A stretch of DNA of 49,647 nucleotides from Ignavibacteriaceae bacterium (GTDB lineage Bacteria; Bacteroidota; Ignavibacteria; Ignavibacteriales; Ignavibacteriaceae), in contig JARLHC010000145.1 in NCBI GenBank assembly GCA_031292455.1, forward strand, positions 1 to 49,647, given 5' to 3'. Below are positions 35,991 through 44,993 of this stretch, piece after piece (position 1 is the first letter of the stretch; the number at the start of each line of letters is the position of its first letter). The position numbers and the translations under genes were made by a program. The notes beneath the pieces were generated by a model, which was given only the letters and a program-made list of their open reading frames with translations, made no database searches and was not told the origin of the DNA.

Positions 35991-36611
35991 ATGGAACAAG
36001 CTGATATAAATATAAAACCTAAAAAAATGGGGCAAATCATTACAACAGCAGAAGATTTATTTCAAAGGTTTGGGTTTAAAAGGATTACAATAGAGGAAAT
36101 CTGTTCAAAAGCAGAAGTAAGTAAAATGACATTTTACAAGTATTTCCAAAATAAGAATGAACTGATTAAATGTATAATGGACAATTGGCTTGGACATATA
36201 GTAAAAGGACTAGAAGATGTTTCTAAAATGGATATAACCTTTACTGAAAAAATAAGAATTCTGTTAAGGCTAAAGGAAGAAACGAATGCAAAAATCAGTA
36301 AAGAATTTATACTTGAGTATATGAATCCTGACAATGATATGCGAATCTACTTCAGAGAGTTTTATGACAGGGCTATTTCTATCTTTATTGAATTTATAAA
36401 GACTGCGCAGTTTAGAGGGGAAGTAAGAAAGGATATTAAACCGGAATTCCTTATTGCGATGTTAAATAAAATGATTGAAATGGCGAAAGATGAGCCGCTG
36501 GTACAATTATACCCAAGAGCAGCAGATTTCTCGTTGGAGATAAACAATTTCTTTTACTGCGGGATACTACCACTTGAAACCTTAGATAACAGGAATGACG
36601 AGAAAAAATAA
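35991..36611 (+). CDS. TetR/AcrR-family regulator, first transport operon
   Basis: The 206-residue protein has the TetR helix-turn-helix at about 15-61: IITTAEDLFQRFGFKRITIEEICSKAEVSKMTFYKYFQNKNELI (segments LFQRFGFKRITI and ICSKAEVSKMTFYKYF are diagnostic). The C-terminal helices form the ligand and dimer domain and are not conserved. AGAAGGA lies before the ATG. Its 3' end overlaps the start of the following barrel gene by 17 bases, so it belongs to the operon that continues through 41641 and probably represses it. Confidence 0.92.
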   Translation: MEQADINIKPKKMGQIITTAEDLFQRFGFKRITIEEICSKAEVSKMTFYKYFQNKNELIKCIMDNWLGHIVKGLEDVSKMDITFTEKIRILLRLKEETNAKISKEFILEYMNPDNDMRIYFREFYDRAISIFIEFIKTAQFRGEVRKDIKPEFLIAMLNKMIEMAKDEPLVQLYPRAADFSLEINNFFYCGILPLETLDNRNDEKK

Positions 36612-37713
36612 AATATTAATATGGGTAATAATAATTTTCGGTTTAAATCCCGGATTTATATCAATAACCATGGGGCAGGATTTGAATTTCCACGGGCAGA
36701 TATCGGTATGGGGGACTGCATTAAAATTAGAGAATAATTGGAATAACAGCACCGGCATACGTTATATCCCTCAGCTTAATTACAGTTATTCAATTAATGA
36801 AGATAACCTGCTTAACGGAGAGGTATTATTAAACAGTTATTACAATTCAGATTTTAAATCAGATAATTATAATGTAAAACTATACCGTGCAATAATAAGG
36901 TATACAACTACTCAATCGGAGATACAAATAGGATTACAGAAAATCAATTTCGGCCCGGCCCAACTATTGAGAACACTTATGTGGTTTGATAGCGTTGACC
37001 CCCGTGATCCACTTAAGCTAACAGATGGAGTATATGGTATCAGATACAAATACAGTTTTATGAATAATTCCATTGCATGGTTATGGGGACTTTATAATAA
37101 TGATAAAACAAAAGGATACGAATTATTTCCAACGGCACAGAAGATTCCAGAATTCGGAGGAAGATATCAATTACAAATACCGCTAGGTGAAGGAGGTGTA
37201 ACCTTACATACAAGGGAAGTTAATACAGGTTTATTTAATTACAGAGAAAACAGATACGCACTGGACGGCAGGTGGGATATTGGAATAGGGGTATGGTTTG
37301 AATCGGCTTTGCAGCAGAGCCAGACAACGGTAATTCCATTCCAGTGGAATAAAATGATAACTGTAGGGGGAGATTATACTTTCGATGTTGGAAACGGAAT
37401 ATATTTTTTAGCAGAACACCTGACTTCCCTTGCGTCTAATAAAATGTGGGGGAACAATTCGGACAGAAAGATTACGGCTATTATGGCGACATACCCGGTA
37501 AGTGTACTTGACAATATAGCTGTTCAGGAATATTACGACTGGGAAGAAAAAAATATTTATCAATACTACCAATGGCAAAGGACATACGATAATTGGATAA
37601 TAAATCTCGGACTTCTCCATTATCCGGAAAATGGGCGTGGTATTTTTGAGGGAAGTAGCTCAGCCCCTTCGGCAGGATACGGGGCACAGTTAATGTTAGT
37701 ATATAATTATTAA
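36595..37713 (+). CDS. Outer membrane beta-barrel (porin-like) protein
   Basis: The 372-residue protein has a signal peptide (about 1-28, ending ITMGQ). From there it reads as a barrel of alternating amphipathic strands with periplasmic turns, such as INEDNLLNGEVLLNSYY and EIQIGLQKINFGPAQLL. The GLQKINFGPAQLLRTLMWFDSVDPRDPL segment resembles DUF1302-like barrels. The chain ends in an aromatic YNY. It overlaps the TetR gene by 17 bases and precedes the ATPase gene by 22, which places it in an envelope transport operon as the outer membrane component. Confidence 0.7.
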   Translation: MTRKNKILIWVIIIFGLNPGFISITMGQDLNFHGQISVWGTALKLENNWNNSTGIRYIPQLNYSYSINEDNLLNGEVLLNSYYNSDFKSDNYNVKLYRAIIRYTTTQSEIQIGLQKINFGPAQLLRTLMWFDSVDPRDPLKLTDGVYGIRYKYSFMNNSIAWLWGLYNNDKTKGYELFPTAQKIPEFGGRYQLQIPLGEGGVTLHTREVNTGLFNYRENRYALDGRWDIGIGVWFESALQQSQTTVIPFQWNKMITVGGDYTFDVGNGIYFLAEHLTSLASNKMWGNNSDRKITAIMATYPVSVLDNIAVQEYYDWEEKNIYQYYQWQRTYDNWIINLGLLHYPENGRGIFEGSSSAPSAGYGAQLMLVYNY

Positions 37714-37735
37714 AACAGAAAGACAGGAATTACTG

Positions 37736-38431
37736 ATGGACAATAACCAAATAATAAAGGTAAATGATTTAATAAAAGATTATAAAATGGGGAACAGTTT
37801 TTTCAGAGCTTTGAACAAGATCAATACATCGATAAAGAAAGGAGAATTTACAGGACTAGTGGGACCAAGCGGTTCAGGGAAAACAACACTACTAAATATT
37901 TTGGGAGCATTAGATAATCCTACATCCGGAGATGCGACTGTACTTGGCAAAAGTATTAGTAATCTAAGTCATAAAGATGCTTCAAAGCTGAGAAACAGTT
38001 CAATCGGTTTTATTTTCCAGACTTATAATCTTTTGCCTGTCTATACAGTATTTGAGAATGTAGAATTCCCGTTACTATTATTGAAGAAGGAAAAAGAAGA
38101 AAGAGAAGAAATGGTAATGAAAGCATTAAACTGGGTCGGTTTAACAAATAAAGTTAAATCAAGACCGAGCCAGCTGTCGGGGGGAGAAAGTCAGAGAGTG
38201 GCCGTTGCAAGGGCCATGGTGAAGATGCCACAGATTGTGCTGGCAGATGAACCGACAGCGAATCTTGATGCAGAGAATTCACATAACATACTTAAGATGA
38301 TGCAAAAATTGAATGAAGAATTGAAAACAACCTTTATTTTTGCAACGCACGACGAAAAAGTAATTTCATACTTACATAGAAAAATTGTTCTTAATGACGG
38401 TAAAATTATAAATGACCTCATTCTGAATTAA
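37736..38431 (+). CDS. LolD/MacB-type ABC transporter ATPase
   Basis: The 231-residue ATPase has Walker A GPSGSGKTT (43-51), the Q loop FIFQTYNLLP (92-101), signature LSGGESQR (147-154), Walker B IVLADEPTANLD (167-178) and the His switch ATHDE. The sequence (GEFTGLVGPSGSGKTTL, ALDNPTSG) belongs to the MacB/LolD group that powers FtsX-type permeases by mechanotransmission rather than substrate translocation through a pore. The two permeases follow at 15 bases and by overlap. Confidence 0.95.
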   Translation: MDNNQIIKVNDLIKDYKMGNSFFRALNKINTSIKKGEFTGLVGPSGSGKTTLLNILGALDNPTSGDATVLGKSISNLSHKDASKLRNSSIGFIFQTYNLLPVYTVFENVEFPLLLLKKEKEEREEMVMKALNWVGLTNKVKSRPSQLSGGESQRVAVARAMVKMPQIVLADEPTANLDAENSHNILKMMQKLNEELKTTFIFATHDEKVISYLHRKIVLNDGKIINDLILN

Positions 38432-38445
38432 GTAAGGAGAAAAAA

Positions 38446-39627
38446 ATGCTTATACTAAAATTAGCCTTTAAGAATATTACACATGCCGGGTTCAGAACCT
38501 GGCTAAATGTATTTGTACTTTCCTTTGCTTTTGTACTAATAGTATTTACAGAAGGATTTTATGACGGGATGACACAGCAGGTAAAGGATGGAATGATAGA
38601 TTCCGAAATCGGCGGCGGGCAATTCTGGCAAAAAGAATATGATCCATATGACCCATTTTCATTTGAAAAATCCCACTCCCCTCTTCCAAATGCACTATTA
38701 GAGGAAATAAACAGAGAAAATGCAACAGCAATATTGATAGTCCAAGCGGCAATATTTCCAAAGGGGCATGTAGAATCAGCTCTTTTAAAAGGGATAGATC
38801 CGGAACAGAGAATAGTAAATATTCCTTCAATGGTACTGAAAAATAATGCAGACACAGCATACATACCGGGATTAATTGGTTCAAGAATGGCAAATAATAC
38901 AAGTTTAAAAAAGGGGGATTATGTAAGTGTAAGATGGAGAAATATAAACGGAACATTTGATGCTGCCGATATTAAGATTGTTGAAATAATGAATACCGAT
39001 GTACAGTCAATTGACAGAGGCCAGATCTGGATACCATTAAATAAGATGCGTGTGATGCTCCAGGCACCTGAGCAGGCAACAATAGTTACAATGAAAAAGA
39101 ATGCAGTTTATATTCCATCAGTCAATAATAATTGGATATACAGAAACCATTCTTATCTTTTTAAAGATCTGGATGATACAATGAACAGAAAGAAAATGAC
39201 GTCGGCCTTCATGTATGTACTGCTTCTTGGAATGGCTTTATTAGCAGTATTTGATACACAGGTGTTAGCAATTTTCAGACGACGCAAAGAGATGGGGACG
39301 CTGATGGCTCTTGGTATGACAAGGTGGAATATTATTGGTCTTTTTACAATAGAGGGGAGTCTATTAGGAATATTAGCATTTGTTGCGGGTTCAATTTACG
39401 GAATACCTATTATGGCATATCTGGCGAAAACCGGTTTCGGACTCCCTTCAATGATAGAAGGAGTAGGATCAGCGATCCCATCAATCCTGTATCCTAAATA
39501 CGGCGCCGGGCTTTATTTAATAACTACTATGATATTATTCATATCAGTCATAATAGTTAGCTATTTACCAACGCGTAGAATAACAAAATTAAAACCGACA
39601 GATGCATTAAGGGGGAAATTATCATGA
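38446..39627 (+). CDS. FtsX-type ABC permease (LolC/E-like), first
   Basis: The 393-residue protein has one N-terminal helix (about 15-35), a large periplasmic domain (about 45-250) and three C-terminal helices starting near 255, the FtsX topology. The hallmark RRKEMGTLMALGMTRWNI (about 280-297) precedes the second helix, and the C-terminus reads YLPTRRITKLKPTDALRG, typical of LolCE and MacB. AAGGAG lies upstream of the ATG. It overlaps the next gene by four bases. Confidence 0.92.
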   Translation: MLILKLAFKNITHAGFRTWLNVFVLSFAFVLIVFTEGFYDGMTQQVKDGMIDSEIGGGQFWQKEYDPYDPFSFEKSHSPLPNALLEEINRENATAILIVQAAIFPKGHVESALLKGIDPEQRIVNIPSMVLKNNADTAYIPGLIGSRMANNTSLKKGDYVSVRWRNINGTFDAADIKIVEIMNTDVQSIDRGQIWIPLNKMRVMLQAPEQATIVTMKKNAVYIPSVNNNWIYRNHSYLFKDLDDTMNRKKMTSAFMYVLLLGMALLAVFDTQVLAIFRRRKEMGTLMALGMTRWNIIGLFTIEGSLLGILAFVAGSIYGIPIMAYLAKTGFGLPSMIEGVGSAIPSILYPKYGAGLYLITTMILFISVIIVSYLPTRRITKLKPTDALRGKLS

Positions 39628-40898
39628 TAAGATTTTTGTTTAAGGGCCTGATAAGAGACCGTCACCGCAGCTTATTTCCAATTATTATTGTTTCTGTCGG
39701 AGTATTGTTAACCACTTTTCTTTACTCATGGATGAGCGGTGTTTTGAATGATATGATAGACGCAAATGCAAAGTTTGATACCGGACATTTAAAGGTAGAG
39801 ACCAGAGCATACAATAAACTTGCAAGCCAAATTCCAAATGATCTTGCAATAACAGGCATAGAAAAGCTTATGAATTCTCTCCAAACTGCATACCCCGGTT
39901 TTGACTGGACTGCAAGGATTAAATTCGGCGGGCTTTTAGATGTACCGGATCAGAATGGAGAAACCAAAACCCAGGCACCAGTAGCAGGGTTTGGCATAAA
40001 TCTACTCGGTAAGAATTCCGACGAGGTAAAAAGGCTTAATATCGGAAAGGCAATCATAAGAGGTCATGTCCCAGATAAACCAGGGGAAATTCTTATAAGT
40101 GATGAATTCGCCAGAAGGATGGGAGTAGACGTAAACCAAGCGGTAACTTTATTATCTACCTCTTCAACCGGGGGCATGGCCATTCAAAATTTTACAATCA
40201 GCGGCACTGTAGAATTCGGAATAACCGCTATGGACCGTGGTGCAATAATTGCGGATCTTTCAGACATTCAATATGCGCTGGAAATGCCGGACGGGGCAGG
40301 CGAAATCCTTGGATTCAGCAAAGACATGTTTTACAATTCAGAAACGGCGGATAAAATTACAGCTAATTTCAATGCACAATTTCTGAAAACTGAGGATCAG
40401 TATGCCCCAATAATGCTTTCGCTTGAAGATCAGAACGGATTAAGGGAATACATTCATTATGTAGATGCAGTAGTATTATTTATAGTCGGCATATTTTTAT
40501 TTGCCATGTCTGCAGTTTTATTAAATGCTGGATTGATGTCAGGAATCAGGCGATATGGCGAAGTAGGGATAAGAATGGCCTTAGGGGAATCCAAAGAAGA
40601 GATTTATAAAACACTGATTTATGAATCAATTTTGATCGGGCTTCTAGGTTCAGGAATCGGTACTGTTTTAGGACTTCTGGTTTCATTGTATTTCCAGAAT
40701 GTAGGAATAGACATATCGGGACAATTCAGGAATTCAACTCTTATGGTATCAAATATGATAAGGGCAAGGATAAGCTTTACAAGTTTTTATATTGGTTTTA
40801 TTCCAGGACTGTTAGCGACTATAACCGGAACATCACTTTCCGGAATTCAAATATTTAAAAGGCAAACCGCCTCATTATTTAAGGAGTTAGAGACATGA
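39624..40898 (+). CDS. FtsX-type ABC permease (LolC/E-like), second
   Basis: The 424-residue protein has the same four-helix plan: the first helix near 17-36, a long periplasmic domain, the segment GLMSGIRRYGEVGIRMALG (about 303-321) and further helices. It overlaps the previous gene (ATGA) and the next gene (ATGA), so the three are tightly coupled. Two different FtsX subunits suggest a heterodimer like LolC-LolE. The final 30 residues have the basic tail of the family but not the usual PxxALR motif. Confidence 0.9.
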   Translation: MIRFLFKGLIRDRHRSLFPIIIVSVGVLLTTFLYSWMSGVLNDMIDANAKFDTGHLKVETRAYNKLASQIPNDLAITGIEKLMNSLQTAYPGFDWTARIKFGGLLDVPDQNGETKTQAPVAGFGINLLGKNSDEVKRLNIGKAIIRGHVPDKPGEILISDEFARRMGVDVNQAVTLLSTSSTGGMAIQNFTISGTVEFGITAMDRGAIIADLSDIQYALEMPDGAGEILGFSKDMFYNSETADKITANFNAQFLKTEDQYAPIMLSLEDQNGLREYIHYVDAVVLFIVGIFLFAMSAVLLNAGLMSGIRRYGEVGIRMALGESKEEIYKTLIYESILIGLLGSGIGTVLGLLVSLYFQNVGIDISGQFRNSTLMVSNMIRARISFTSFYIGFIPGLLATITGTSLSGIQIFKRQTASLFKELET

Positions 40899-41641
40899 GA
40901 ATAACAATTTTTACTTTAATATTTATATTGTTAATCAGCATTACTATATTCGCACAAACACCTTCAGGCACAGAAATTCTAAAACTGCTGGATAAAAATC
41001 TTGTTTTTGATAAAGCGGAGACGATTACAACTATGATCATTCACGGACGTTCTGGAACGCGTTCAGTTAAATCGATAAACTGGATTGAAGGAAAGGATAA
41101 AGCATTTGTAGAATACACAGACCCGGCCAGAGAGAAAGGGAAAAAGATGCTGAAACTTGGCGATCAGCTTTGGAATTATGTACCAGAACCGACAGACAGG
41201 ATAATAACAATTTCGGGTCACTTATTAAGGCAATCAGTTATGGGTTCTGATCTTTCATATGAAGACATAACAGAGAACAGGAAACTATTTGATATGTATA
41301 ATGCTAAAGTTACAGGTTCTGAAAGAATTAATGGAAGGGATTGCTTTATTGTATTATTAACAGCAAAGCAAGACGATATTAATTATTACAGCAGGAAAGT
41401 GTGGGTTGATAAGGAGAGGTGGCTTCCTTTAAAAGAAGAGAGATATGCAAAAGGAGGCAAGCCATTAAAGAGGACTGAAATACTTGAAGTATTCCGAGTA
41501 GAAAACCGATGGTATCCGAAAAGGGTTTTATACCGAGATCTTTTACAGATCGGAGAGGGAACAGAATATATTATAGAGTCATTAAATACACATGTCAATA
41601 TACCAGAATTACAATTTACGAAGGCTGCACTTAAGAAATAA
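40895..41641 (+). CDS. LolA-like periplasmic outer membrane lipoprotein-sorting protein
   Basis: The 248-residue protein has a signal peptide (1-21, ending FAQTP). The mature part follows the outer-membrane-lipoprotein-sorting pattern (PF17131, LolA-like): FVEYTDPAREKGKKMLKLGDQLWNYVPEPTDRI (about 71-103), QSVMGSDLSYEDI (about 111-124) and DCFIVLLTAK followed by VWVDKERWLPLKEERY. Such proteins carry lipids or lipoproteins in a hydrophobic half-barrel through the periplasm. It is the last gene of the TetR-barrel-ATPase-permease operon, and its 3' end overlaps the convergent ABC-2 permease gene by 11 bases. Confidence 0.9.
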   Translation: MRITIFTLIFILLISITIFAQTPSGTEILKLLDKNLVFDKAETITTMIIHGRSGTRSVKSINWIEGKDKAFVEYTDPAREKGKKMLKLGDQLWNYVPEPTDRIITISGHLLRQSVMGSDLSYEDITENRKLFDMYNAKVTGSERINGRDCFIVLLTAKQDDINYYSRKVWVDKERWLPLKEERYAKGGKPLKRTEILEVFRVENRWYPKRVLYRDLLQIGEGTEYIIESLNTHVNIPELQFTKAALKK

Positions 41642-42827
41642 TATGATCTAACTTTTGAACATTGTGATCTTTTGTAAGAATATATTTCATCCTAAAATAA
41701 GCTATTATACAACCGATCAAAGATAATAAGATAAGCTGCAGAATCTGCGGAATCACATCATAGAGCCCCGCCCCCAGTTGAGTTATCCTTATAAACGCAT
41801 TAATAAAAGGAGTAAATGGAATAAATTGAGAGATTGCCTGCAAGACTACAGGCATATTTTTGACAGGCCAAGAGTAACCGGACAGGAAGAAAATCGGGTA
41901 TGAGGTTATTGCCATTATCTGAAGTGCCAGAAGTTTTCTTTTAATAAATGAGGCAATAATTATTCCGAAGCATATAACTGAAAAGAGAAAAAGAAAAGTC
42001 ATAAAGAAAACCAGCAACCAGCTTCCCTTTTGATTTATACTAAATAATCGGAAGTGTAAGGTATAGAACAAAAGAGAATAGCTGCCGAAGAGTAGGAAAT
42101 AAAACATGCCTTTCCCAATAACAGAGGCGGACACACTATAATTAGATTTGCTAAACAAATCGCCGAGAGTTCCAAGTTCTCGTTCTCTAGAAACACTTTC
42201 CGAAATTCCCATTAGAAGAGTTTGCTGTATTATTAATACAAGGAGAGCAGGAATAAGGAAATCTCCGTATGTTTCAAAGGGGTTACCAAGAAATTTCACT
42301 TCCTCCTTCAAAGGTTCAGAAACAATCACAGCCTGATGATAATTAGATACATTTTGCTGAAGCGCTACTATTTTTATATCGTTATTAAAATTGAGGAGGA
42401 CCTCATTCATAGCTTTATTGATATCGTTTGAAACCAGAAACCTTGTAGAATTGATTAATAGTTTAACTGATGATCCTTTATATGATTTCACGGAGGATTC
42501 GAACCCTTTAGGTATAATAATGGCGGCCTGAACAGTTTCATTGTAAATAAGGTCCTTAGCACCATTATAATCAAGTACATCGCCCGTCACCTTGAGAAAT
42601 TCATTTGCATCAATATTTTTTGTTAATTTTTTTGACAGAGTTGATCTGTCCATATCAATTACAACTACGGGGACATCCCTTTCCGCTTTATTAAAATAAA
42701 TAGCAGCATAGAAAAAGGAATAAAACAAAGGAGCGAGAATTACAATGGATTTTAAATCCACATCTTTTATGATGATACCAGCTTCTCTTTTAAGAATTAC
42801 AAATAAACCTGTCATTCTCCTTTTCAT
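41631..42827 (-). CDS. ABC-2-type permease (YhhJ/YbhR-like), second of pair
   Basis: The 398-residue protein starts at ATG 42827, two bases past the stop of the preceding gene; an earlier ATG at 42875 lies inside that gene. One N-terminal helix (about 27-45) is followed by a periplasmic domain and five C-terminal helices, the plan of ABC2_membrane_3 permeases. The motif VSRERELGTLGDLFSKS (about 212-228) and FFLSGYSWPVKNMP (about 318-331) are characteristic. It is the last gene of the TetR-TolC-HlyD operon; no ATPase gene is present. Confidence 0.9.
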   Translation of the reverse strand: MKRRMTGLFVILKREAGIIIKDVDLKSIVILAPLFYSFFYAAIYFNKAERDVPVVVIDMDRSTLSKKLTKNIDANEFLKVTGDVLDYNGAKDLIYNETVQAAIIIPKGFESSVKSYKGSSVKLLINSTRFLVSNDINKAMNEVLLNFNNDIKIVALQQNVSNYHQAVIVSEPLKEEVKFLGNPFETYGDFLIPALLVLIIQQTLLMGISESVSRERELGTLGDLFSKSNYSVSASVIGKGMFYFLLFGSYSLLFYTLHFRLFSINQKGSWLLVFFMTFLFLFSVICFGIIIASFIKRKLLALQIMAITSYPIFFLSGYSWPVKNMPVVLQAISQFIPFTPFINAFIRITQLGAGLYDVIPQILQLILLSLIGCIIAYFRMKYILTKDHNVQKLDHIIS

Positions 42828-42828
42828 A

Positions 42829-44004
42829 TCAGGAAATTCTCTTTTTATATAATTTAATATGATGTTTGAGTGCAAGTGAGATTACGATCAGAGACAGGCA
42901 AAGAAAAATAATTAGTTTAAAAAGGTCGGACATGACATAACTGAATGGCGCACCCATCTGATATAGTTTCAGGAACCCTGAAAGGAAAGGTGTAAATAAG
43001 ATCCACTGCGCAATACCGGCGATTACTTTTGGCATAGCCCATAATGGAAAAGTTAAACCGCTGAAAATAAAGGCGGGAGTATTATAAAAAAGGACTATTT
43101 CTGTTGCAAGCATCTGGTCATGAAACAAGGAAGAGATTGCCAGCCCGAAGAAAAAGGAAACGATAATAAAAAATGCAAGAAAAAGGATTGTCAGGATTAC
43201 CTGTCCATTTATTCCTATACCGAACAAAGGAAATATTACTCCCAAAAGGATGAACATATTTAAAAAATGAATGAATAGGTGCGGGATTGATTTCCCTATA
43301 ATAATTGCAGAGATTTTATTCTGGGCTACGGCCAATAAGTCAGGGAATGTATTATGAGTGAACTCAGAACTAATCAGCAGGACAGAGGTGAGCATTATTA
43401 TCATCATCAGAGTAAAGACAGATAGCCCAGGAAACAAATAATATTCATAACTATAATTAGGATTAAACATAATTTGGGTATCAATCTTAACCGTATTGAC
43501 AATATCCATCCCCTGATTATTTGTTGTCCCGGCGGATCTCAGTTTTTTCAAAAGTATTCCACCGGAGACTGTTTTAATTATCTTTTCACCATCATTCAGT
43601 ATATTATTGCTTTTAATCAGATTCATTGCGTTAATAAAAATGACAGGATGGCTTTGTTTACCTCCTTTCACATTTTTCTCCATATCCCTTGGCAGATAGA
43701 ACGCCCCGTCTATATTTCCTTTTCTGAATTCATTTTTTAATTCTTCAAGCGAATTAACATAGACAACCACCTTCATTGAGGCAGTGGAGCCAACATACCT
43801 TGTTATCAGAAGTGAAAGGCTACTTTTATCTTCATCATAAATAGCGATGGGAATATTTCTTAATAAGGATTTGCTCAATATCAATGCAAAGAGTAAAAAT
43901 ACTACTGCAGGAACTATAATAGAAAGTATGTACAGAGATTTTTTTTCAAATATTCTTGATAATTCTCTTTTTGCTACATTAAAAGAAGCATACTTTTTGT
44001 TCAT
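42829..44004 (-). CDS. ABC-2-type permease (YhhJ/YbhR-like), first of pair
   Basis: The 391-residue protein has an N-terminal helix (about 23-45), a periplasmic domain with EDKSSLSLLITRYVGSTASMKV (about 57-78), and five helices from about 190. The family-like segment AFIFSGLTFPLWAMPKVI lies near 310-328. Its N-terminus resembles that of the second permease, so the pair probably forms a heterodimer. Start at ATG 44004 lies four bases after the stop of the HlyD gene. Confidence 0.9.
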   Translation of the reverse strand: MNKKYASFNVAKRELSRIFEKKSLYILSIIVPAVVFLLFALILSKSLLRNIPIAIYDEDKSSLSLLITRYVGSTASMKVVVYVNSLEELKNEFRKGNIDGAFYLPRDMEKNVKGGKQSHPVIFINAMNLIKSNNILNDGEKIIKTVSGGILLKKLRSAGTTNNQGMDIVNTVKIDTQIMFNPNYSYEYYLFPGLSVFTLMMIIMLTSVLLISSEFTHNTFPDLLAVAQNKISAIIIGKSIPHLFIHFLNMFILLGVIFPLFGIGINGQVILTILFLAFFIIVSFFFGLAISSLFHDQMLATEIVLFYNTPAFIFSGLTFPLWAMPKVIAGIAQWILFTPFLSGFLKLYQMGAPFSYVMSDLFKLIIFLCLSLIVISLALKHHIKLYKKRIS

Positions 44005-44008
44005 TGAT

Positions 44009-44989
44009 CTAGAATTTAATATTTACGGACATTCCGGGGCGAAGCCCTTCAATATCTGATTTACTTCTCAACCTGACTTCGAATGTTTTAATATCGAATT
44101 CACCTTTTTGATTTGTAGGTTTCCAATTGGCAAATTCGCCCATAGGAGAAATGTAACTTACTTCGAATTGATATTCTTTGTTTCCCAATCCGGGAACGCT
44201 ACCGGTAAAGATTTTCCCTTTTGATATTTTATTCATCTGATCTTCTTTTAACTGGATAGTGACCCAGGCATCGTTAAGATTAAGAATTGTAAAAATCGGA
44301 TATCCGCTTGATATAATTTCGCCTTCATCGACAATTTTTTTCTGCAGTTCACCATCGATTGGGCTTTTAAGGTATAATTCCTGCGCGTAGGCCATCGCCT
44401 CTTTTAAGCCATTTTCTCCCTGGTGAAAAAGTCCCTCTGCCATTTTAATTTCCTCAAACCTTGCGCCTGACAACACCATATCATATTTGGCCTTTGCAGC
44501 ATCCATTTGTTCCCTAGCAGCTTTATACTGAAATTCAAACTGGTCTTTTTCCTGAGCTGACAGGAGGCTATCATTATAAAGGTTAAGCATTCTATTCCAT
44601 GTCTTTTCAGCAAAGTTAAACTGATATTTTGCCTGAAGATATTGTTTTTCGACCGCGCTTTTTTCTTCGGGTCTCGCACCATTAATGGCCATTTCATATT
44701 TGAACTGTGAAGATTCCATTAATCCTCTGGCCTGCTCCACCTTAGCGTCCATTTCCTTGCTCTCAAGTCTAGCAATTATATCCCCTTTCTTTACAAAATC
44801 TCCTTCCTTAAAATATATACTATCGACTCTTCCGGGAATCTTTGATGAAACATCCACATCAGCAACTTCCACAACGCCGCTTATAAATTGAAATTCACTT
44901 TTCCCAGCTGCCATTATAAGCATGATAATACCTATTACGGCTAAAATTACCGGAATGGTTAAAACCAAATATCCTTTTTTTATTTTCAT
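44009..44989 (-). CDS. HlyD/MFP-family periplasmic adaptor
   Basis: The 326-residue protein starts at ATG 44989 with AAAGG upstream; a longer reading from 45046 lies inside the TolC gene. A membrane anchor (about 6-27) is followed by a biotinyl-lipoyl-like domain (VDVSSKIPGRVDSIYFKEGDFVKKGDIIARLES, about 46-78), a long coiled coil (about 80-190, EMDAKVEQARGLMESSQF), and the second lipoyl half (LKSPIDGELQKKIVDEGE). It bridges inner membrane permeases and TolC. It is four bases after the TolC gene. Confidence 0.93.
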   Translation of the reverse strand: MKIKKGYLVLTIPVILAVIGIIMLIMAAGKSEFQFISGVVEVADVDVSSKIPGRVDSIYFKEGDFVKKGDIIARLESKEMDAKVEQARGLMESSQFKYEMAINGARPEEKSAVEKQYLQAKYQFNFAEKTWNRMLNLYNDSLLSAQEKDQFEFQYKAAREQMDAAKAKYDMVLSGARFEEIKMAEGLFHQGENGLKEAMAYAQELYLKSPIDGELQKKIVDEGEIISSGYPIFTILNLNDAWVTIQLKEDQMNKISKGKIFTGSVPGLGNKEYQFEVSYISPMGEFANWKPTNQKGEFDIKTFEVRLRSKSDIEGLRPGMSVNIKF

Positions 44990-44993
44990 CTTT

